From assembly GCA_012862575.1 (NCBI GenBank), contig BLSF01000005.1, positions 186,001-250,000 on the forward strand: 64,000 nucleotides of DNA. The letters run 5' to 3'. The DNA is from Parietichytrium sp. I65-24A (lineage: Eukaryota; Sar; Bigyra; Thraustochytrida; Thraustochytriidae). This document shows, in pieces, positions 59,992 through 64,000 of the stretch. The notes under the pieces are model-generated. The model was not told the origin of the DNA, did not search any database, and saw only the letters and a program-made list of their open reading frames with translations. A program made the position numbers and the translations under genes. Positions within the stretch are counted from its first letter, which is position 1; each line of letters opens with the position of its first letter.

Positions 59992-61194
59992 ATGCAGCTT
60001 CTCTCGGCTTGCGGCACCATCGGCTTGGGCGACAAGTTTACGGAACGGCGATTCAAGCTTGTGGAGCTGCCGGCGGAAGTGGAGCAGATACTCTTGAAGG
60101 AAGGGCCGCGAGCCAAATTGGAGATTAAAGGTGTACTTGAGCGGCGAACCCAGACGGACGAAGATGACAGCGCAGTGCTTTGCACCAGAGACACGACGTA
60201 CTCGATGCGGAAGGCGGAAACCAGCAACACACAGTTGGTGCTGCCGATGGAAGGCAATGGTGTTGAAGTATTTGGCTTGGTGGACCACCACTTTGAGCTC
60301 GTGAAGGTTGTTCCGCAGAAGAAAGCCATCAAAGAGATCTTAAGCCAAAAGAGTTTGTCGCAAGACAAGAGCCATTTAACGGAAAGCGAGCTCTGCGAGA
60401 TGAACTCTGAGACAGCCGAAGAGGGCGACCGTGTTGGACTAACTCTTCAGCAACTAAGTCGCCGCGCGCTCGCTAGTGACACCGAAATTTGCAAAGCTTT
60501 GACAGAACTGCGTGCATTTCAGATTGGAGACCGGTGGGCCATGCTGAGCACTGAGCTTGAGCATCAAGCCTTTTCTCTAATCTTGGCAACTCTCATCGAG
60601 CAAGGTCTTTCCATTGAAGTAAGTATAAAGAGTGGCACCAATGTATGCTCTGCCCGCGTGGCCCACTAACAACTCGTGAAGCATGTTCCCGAGAAAATCT
60701 TGTCCCAGGGTTTACGAGACGGTTTTAGCGAATTTGTGCTTCGCAACGTTCTTCGGGTTTTTGAATCTCGTTTGGTTGCCAAGGACCCGGCGGTGTGGTC
60801 CCTGGACGCCAGGCAAGTAGCTCGCTATAAAGCGTATGAGGTTCTTAAACGGGAAATTCGCGTAGCTGAAGACTATTTCCAGGCGGAGTGGGCCCGCGTT
60901 CTGCCTCGAGGTGTGCCAGACGACCATTCTTTGCTGGAAGGGCTTATCGTGAAGATGAATGTGGCAGGTTTAGACTTGGTGGAGCTTTTCCCGGCGGAAG
61001 ATTTGCCCAGGTCAGCGAAAGATTGCTTTGCCACTCTCTTCGCCCTGAAACCGCAGTGGACATTAAACGAGATCGATCCCTTCATCAAACACCTCCAGAG
61101 TCTGACGGTTCGAAAGGCAGACCTCATCCGCAAATTCACGCGCTCAGTCCGAGTTTCGTTGCAGTCCCAAGAAAAGGTGTTAGTTGCGAGATAG
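59992..61194 (+). CDS. DSCC1: DCC1, subunit of the Ctf18-RFC cohesion clamp loader
   Basis: Two exons (59992-60618 and 60682-61194) with a 63-bp intron (GTAAGT donor, CTAAC branch-like site, AG acceptor) give 379 residues. DCC1 with CTF8 and CTF18 forms the alternative PCNA loader for sister-chromatid cohesion and replication checkpoint. The N-terminal half is the beta-rich part. The middle, where the human text reads MTQLQVLNACKIGGYWRIL, here reads KALTELRAFQIGDRWAML. The C-terminal winged-helix region keeps FQAEWARVLPRGVPDD, LEGLIV, PAEDLPRSAKDCFATLFALKPQW and EIDPFIKHL. The family match is over the full length and only moderate in identity. It pairs head to head with SMC5. Confidence 0.9.
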
Positions 61195-61307
61195 ATAAAC
61201 GAATTTGTGTATAGTACTTCCTATTTCATCCCCTTTCTCCTCCGTTCTTCTTTCATAAAGGTTCAGTCTACAAATGTGCGCTAGTCAACCAAGAATATGA
61301 TGCTCCG

Positions 61308-62510
61308 TCAAGGGAGCTTCACAAGTAGGTCATGGGCAATGCTTGGATCTTGGAGCTGCGCGTTGAGCGCTTGGGCTGCAACGCTAAATTGCACTTCTGG
61401 CAACACTTTGGGTGCGAGCTTGCCAGCCTCCATTTTTGTGTATATATCTTCTAGCATATGTAATAAACGATACCTTCTCCGAGGCGACTCAAAGTACGCG
61501 TATTCCGACAGAAAGCATACGGAAGCTCCACGTAGAGCCAAACTCCTTGCTTCTTGCGCAGAAATCTCAAGCCCCGTGCAAGAAGTAACATATTTTCCGT
61601 GGGGCCCGAGGCACGCCATCGCTATCGTTGTTAACTTTGCGTCGATAGACCATTCTCACCCTCCTTCGCCTGCCCATTCAGTCCCACTTGACGACAATCG
61701 AGGACATGATCGAAACCCATTCCATCAGTCTCGTTCAGCAGCAATTCCAGAGCGCCGTGCAAGTCACCAGGCCGTCGGGAGAGAGGCTCCGAAACATCGA
61801 CGACCTTGCAAGCGCCACCGACAAAGGCCGTCCTCAGCTCCGCAGCCTCGACTGCGGACTGAGCAACCAGGACGAGGACCGCCCCTCTCGAGGAGGCCAT
61901 CTGCGCAGCCATCCACCCAACGGCTCCGCTTGGGTTGAATAGGAGGACGGAGTCGCCTCTTTCGACGCGCATCTCCACGAACACAGCCGCGTGCGCTAGC
62001 ACCCCGGGTACGAAGGCTGAGAGTGCCGCGGAGCTGTCCAGACTTGGCGGTTTCCGCACCACCGCGTCTTCCTGCACTACGACCCGCGCCGCACATCCGC
62101 CCACACCCCCCGAACATAGCGCCAGGACCACGTCCCCTGCTCGCGCCCGCCGTACACCGGCGCCCACGCCGCCCACGCGCCCAACCACCACGCGCCCTAC
62201 GCCCCGTGATCTCTCCGACCCTTCGTCCCCATCGTCTTTGTCAACCACGACAGCGCCAGCAGCACCTACAAAGGCGCAAATAGAAGCGCAATCTAGTAGA
62301 CAAGCCGTTACGTCGATGGAGACCTGGCACTCCGCCAGCGAAGTGGGCACAGTCTAGTCAAGTTGCGCGGAGCAGGAGAACAAGAGAGCGAATTCGGAGG
62401 AGTTAGCGCGCGGGGGATGTATGGAGAGATTGAACAAACTAGCGCACGGCATGACTTACCTTTTCGACGAGAGACGCGCGACCTGCGCTGTCAACGACTA
62501 TAGCACGCAT
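61308..62510 (-). CDS. CRYZL1: Quinone oxidoreductase-like protein, CRYZL1 type
   Basis: Three exons (62510-62460, 62353-61660, 61621-61308) give 352 residues, near the 349 of human CRYZL1. Intron 1 is 106 bp with a GTAAGT donor; intron 2 is only 38 bp (GTGAGA to GATAG) and splits a codon. Splicing restores SLVEKTVPTSLAECQVSIDVTAC and GEAMACLGP-like text (KEAMACLGPHGKYVTS). The protein is a medium-chain dehydrogenase fold with a weak cofactor loop (LLFNPSGAVGWMAAQMA). Human CRYZL1 has lost clear enzyme motifs, and the same holds here, so activity with NADPH and quinones is not certain. The exon-1 ATG fits the family start. Confidence 0.85.
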
Positions 62511-63107
62511 ACTCGGCGGTGTCCGCGGAGCGTGCGGTGTCCAATGGAAAGATGTTTGGATACTCGCACGCACTCTAGCAGCTAGAAGAGGGAAATATGT
62601 CTCCCAGAGTGAGTGAAGAGATCGATGGGTTACTAAGAGTATTCTCAATGCTGTAGATGGTGCGCACCGCGGACTCGTGAACTTGACCACCCGGAAAGAG
62701 AAAGCTGGCATTTTATTTCTTCAAAAATGTCGACGGGCCTCGGCGAGCGAGGTTTGTACTGACTGTGAATTTCGAAAATCAGGGACACAAAAAAATTCCT
62801 ACATATAGATCACATCGCAAAGTAGTGCTCCGGAGGTCGCAGAATATGTTTGCGCTAGCGTTGATTGCAGAGGCTGGCACAACACCGACTGACACGGTTT
62901 AAAGAGACCGCAGGACTATTGATGGAAAAGCAATTGAATGCACACAACCACCTTCCATAGCTCCTGCTCGAGCACTCTTGTGAGTTTTAAAAAGGCTGCT
63001 GACTGTCGCTGGAGTCGCAGACTTCGTCAGTTACAAGAGCAGAATAAGCCACTGAATCGACATTAGACGAGGATCAAGCTATGTCTCCAAAGACAGCGAT
63101 CCACGAA
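62511..63107. other. Spacer between CRYZL1-like and DHHC genes
   Basis: About 600 bp. It contains one TGACTGTGAATT motif (62760-62771) and AT-rich DNA; no gene is seen. Confidence 0.55.
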
Positions 63108-63839
63108 TCATACAGTCGTCACGGATTTGCTTTCGTCGCTTGTGCCGCAAACCTGGCGATCGGATCCCTTTTTCGCACGGAGTTTTGGCCCAGACGATGG
63201 CTCATTTCTCCGCTCCAGATGACGCTGTCTTCCGTCCAGCTGATAGGCAAAGGTAGTCAACCCAATGAACTGCAAGAATATGTGAAAACTAAACAAAACG
63301 GATAGACCGATCGCAAGTGCTGCGCTGTATATAGTTGCTACAGAGAGTAGCACCTTGTAAGTGGTCATCCCCAAAGTGTCAGCAATCTTTTGCTCCAACC
63401 ACGGATCTTGAGCCCAGCTCAACAAAGAGATGAATACGATAACTTGAAACCAGAACATCACTGTACCGATGGTGACAAGAGCGAAGAAGGCGGGATACTG
63501 ACGCTTCCCAATGCAGGTATTGAGCCATGTGCAGTGGTGATCAAGTCCAATTACATTTTTATGACAAGCCGCGCAGAATCTACTGGTCTGCTGCACCTCC
63601 TTGAAACAAGGCCATGTGACACCCTTGTCTTCGCTCGGGTCAAAGTAGCTACACACAAACCAGCAGATCAAGTGAAGCACAAGGAGCACCGTGTAAGTCG
63701 CGATGAGGCCAGTCCTCGTTGATCCCTCGGTATACACTCCAACTATCAGGTAGAACACTGTCGCGGCAGCCGGTTCGGCAACCCACGACATCATCTGGTC
63801 CTTTGTGAACGGTCTCTCAAACCCATTTCTACGCGCCAT
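63108..63839 (-). CDS. DHHC-type protein S-palmitoyltransferase
   Basis: A single exon of 243 residues with four hydrophobic helices, two on each side of the Cys-rich domain. The catalytic DHHC (residues about 98-101) sits in FCAACHKNVIGLDHHCTWLNTCIG, shown here only in part, and is followed by KRQYPAFF. These enzymes attach palmitate to cytosolic cysteines of membrane proteins at the ER, Golgi or plasma membrane. The protein is short for the family, with a cytosolic tail rich in Ser and basic residues. The usual TTxE motif after the last helix is not clear. The start codon overlaps a possible ATG of the opposite strand. Confidence 0.9.
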   Translation of the reverse strand: MARRNGFERPFTKDQMMSWVAEPAAATVFYLIVGVYTEGSTRTGLIATYTVLLVLHLICWFVCSYFDPSEDKGVTWPCFKEVQQTSRFCAACHKNVIGLDHHCTWLNTCIGKRQYPAFFALVTIGTVMFWFQVIVFISLLSWAQDPWLEQKIADTLGMTTYKVLLSVATIYSAALAIGLSVLFSFHIFLQFIGLTTFAYQLDGRQRHLERRNEPSSGPKLRAKKGSDRQVCGTSDESKSVTTV

Positions 63840-64000
63840 GCCTCCTAACGCCTTTCACGAGGCGCCTCGTTTACTGCGTGACGACCTCTGGAGCCTGCTT
63901 CGCCGAGCTACCACCTTTCCCTGTGCCCCGAGCTCCACGGCGACGGCAGCTGCTCTTCTGCAGAGCTGCGCCACTTCAATAGTCGCGCTGGAACGCCAAT
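63838..64000 (+). CDS. Possible start of a gene running off the window
   Basis: From an ATG that overlaps the DHHC start on the other strand (shared CATG), 54 codons run open to the window end (MPPNAFHEAPRLLRDDLWSLL at first). Its helical, Leu/Ala-rich look is compatible with a real N-terminus, but two genes sharing start codons with no leader would be odd; a later start or chance is as likely. Confidence 0.25.
   Translation, partial: MPPNAFHEAPRLLRDDLWSLLRRATTFPCAPSSTATAAALLQSCATSIVALERQ

Noticed and set aside
1-64000. Mobile elements: transposases, reverse transcriptases, LTRs or virus-like genes
   Set aside because: No open frame or motif of these families was seen on either strand; repeats found are simple tandems and short inverted repeats.

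Overview
The window is nuclear DNA from a microbial eukaryote. Its long genes are mostly intronless. The few introns are short (38 to 111 bp) and nearly all have GT-AG ends with GTAAGT, GTGAGT or GTACGT donors. The gene set points to a heterotrophic stramenopile, most likely a labyrinthulean (thraustochytrid-like) protist: a cycloartenol-type oxidosqualene cyclase, a mevalonate-pathway HMG-CoA reductase, a WAVE-complex CYFIP subunit, a Frizzled-like receptor, ATG4 and a small secreted Cys-rich protein of a kind I recall from stramenopiles. That placement is inference. The host-type genes themselves are read directly from the sequence. I found no transposase, reverse transcriptase, virus-like element, CRISPR array or convincing tRNA/rRNA gene.

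Layout. 1-24 kb: the tail of an unknown gene, a single-polypeptide MPC1-MPC2 pyruvate carrier (-), CYFIP (+), a golgin with membrane-sensor and GRAB-like ends (-), a Cys-rich secreted protein (-), a calcineurin-B-like EF-hand protein (+), an F-box-like/WD40 protein with long disordered ends (-) and membrane-anchored ethanolamine-phosphate cytidylyltransferase (+). 24-42 kb: a Frizzled-like receptor (+), ATG4 (-), a membrane-anchored trypsin-like protease (+), a PH/cNMP-binding/AGC kinase (-), a Golgi-type sulfotransferase (+) and an NHL-repeat protein (+).

42-54.5 kb is the most coherent block, with isoprenoid and sterol genes in two divergent pairs: HMG-CoA reductase (-) against an IDI-GGPP synthase fusion (+), then a sterol desaturase/hydroxylase-family enzyme (-) against cycloartenol synthase (+). 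A TPR protein carrying a PP1 inhibitor-2-like tail lies between the pairs. 55.5-64 kb: SMC5 (-) and DCC1 (+), a divergent genome-maintenance pair, then a CRYZL1-like oxidoreductase (-), a DHHC palmitoyltransferase (-) and the possible start of one more gene at the right edge.

The spacers, up to 3.5 kb, are rich in microsatellites, GTAC palindromes and a recurrent TGACTGTGAGTA-like motif. The strongest novelty candidates are the unusual protein architectures: MPC1-MPC2, IDI-GGPPS, TPR-inhibitor-2, and PH-CNB-CNB-kinase with altered ligand pockets. Next come the sterol gene cluster and a possible small structured RNA near 29.2 kb.
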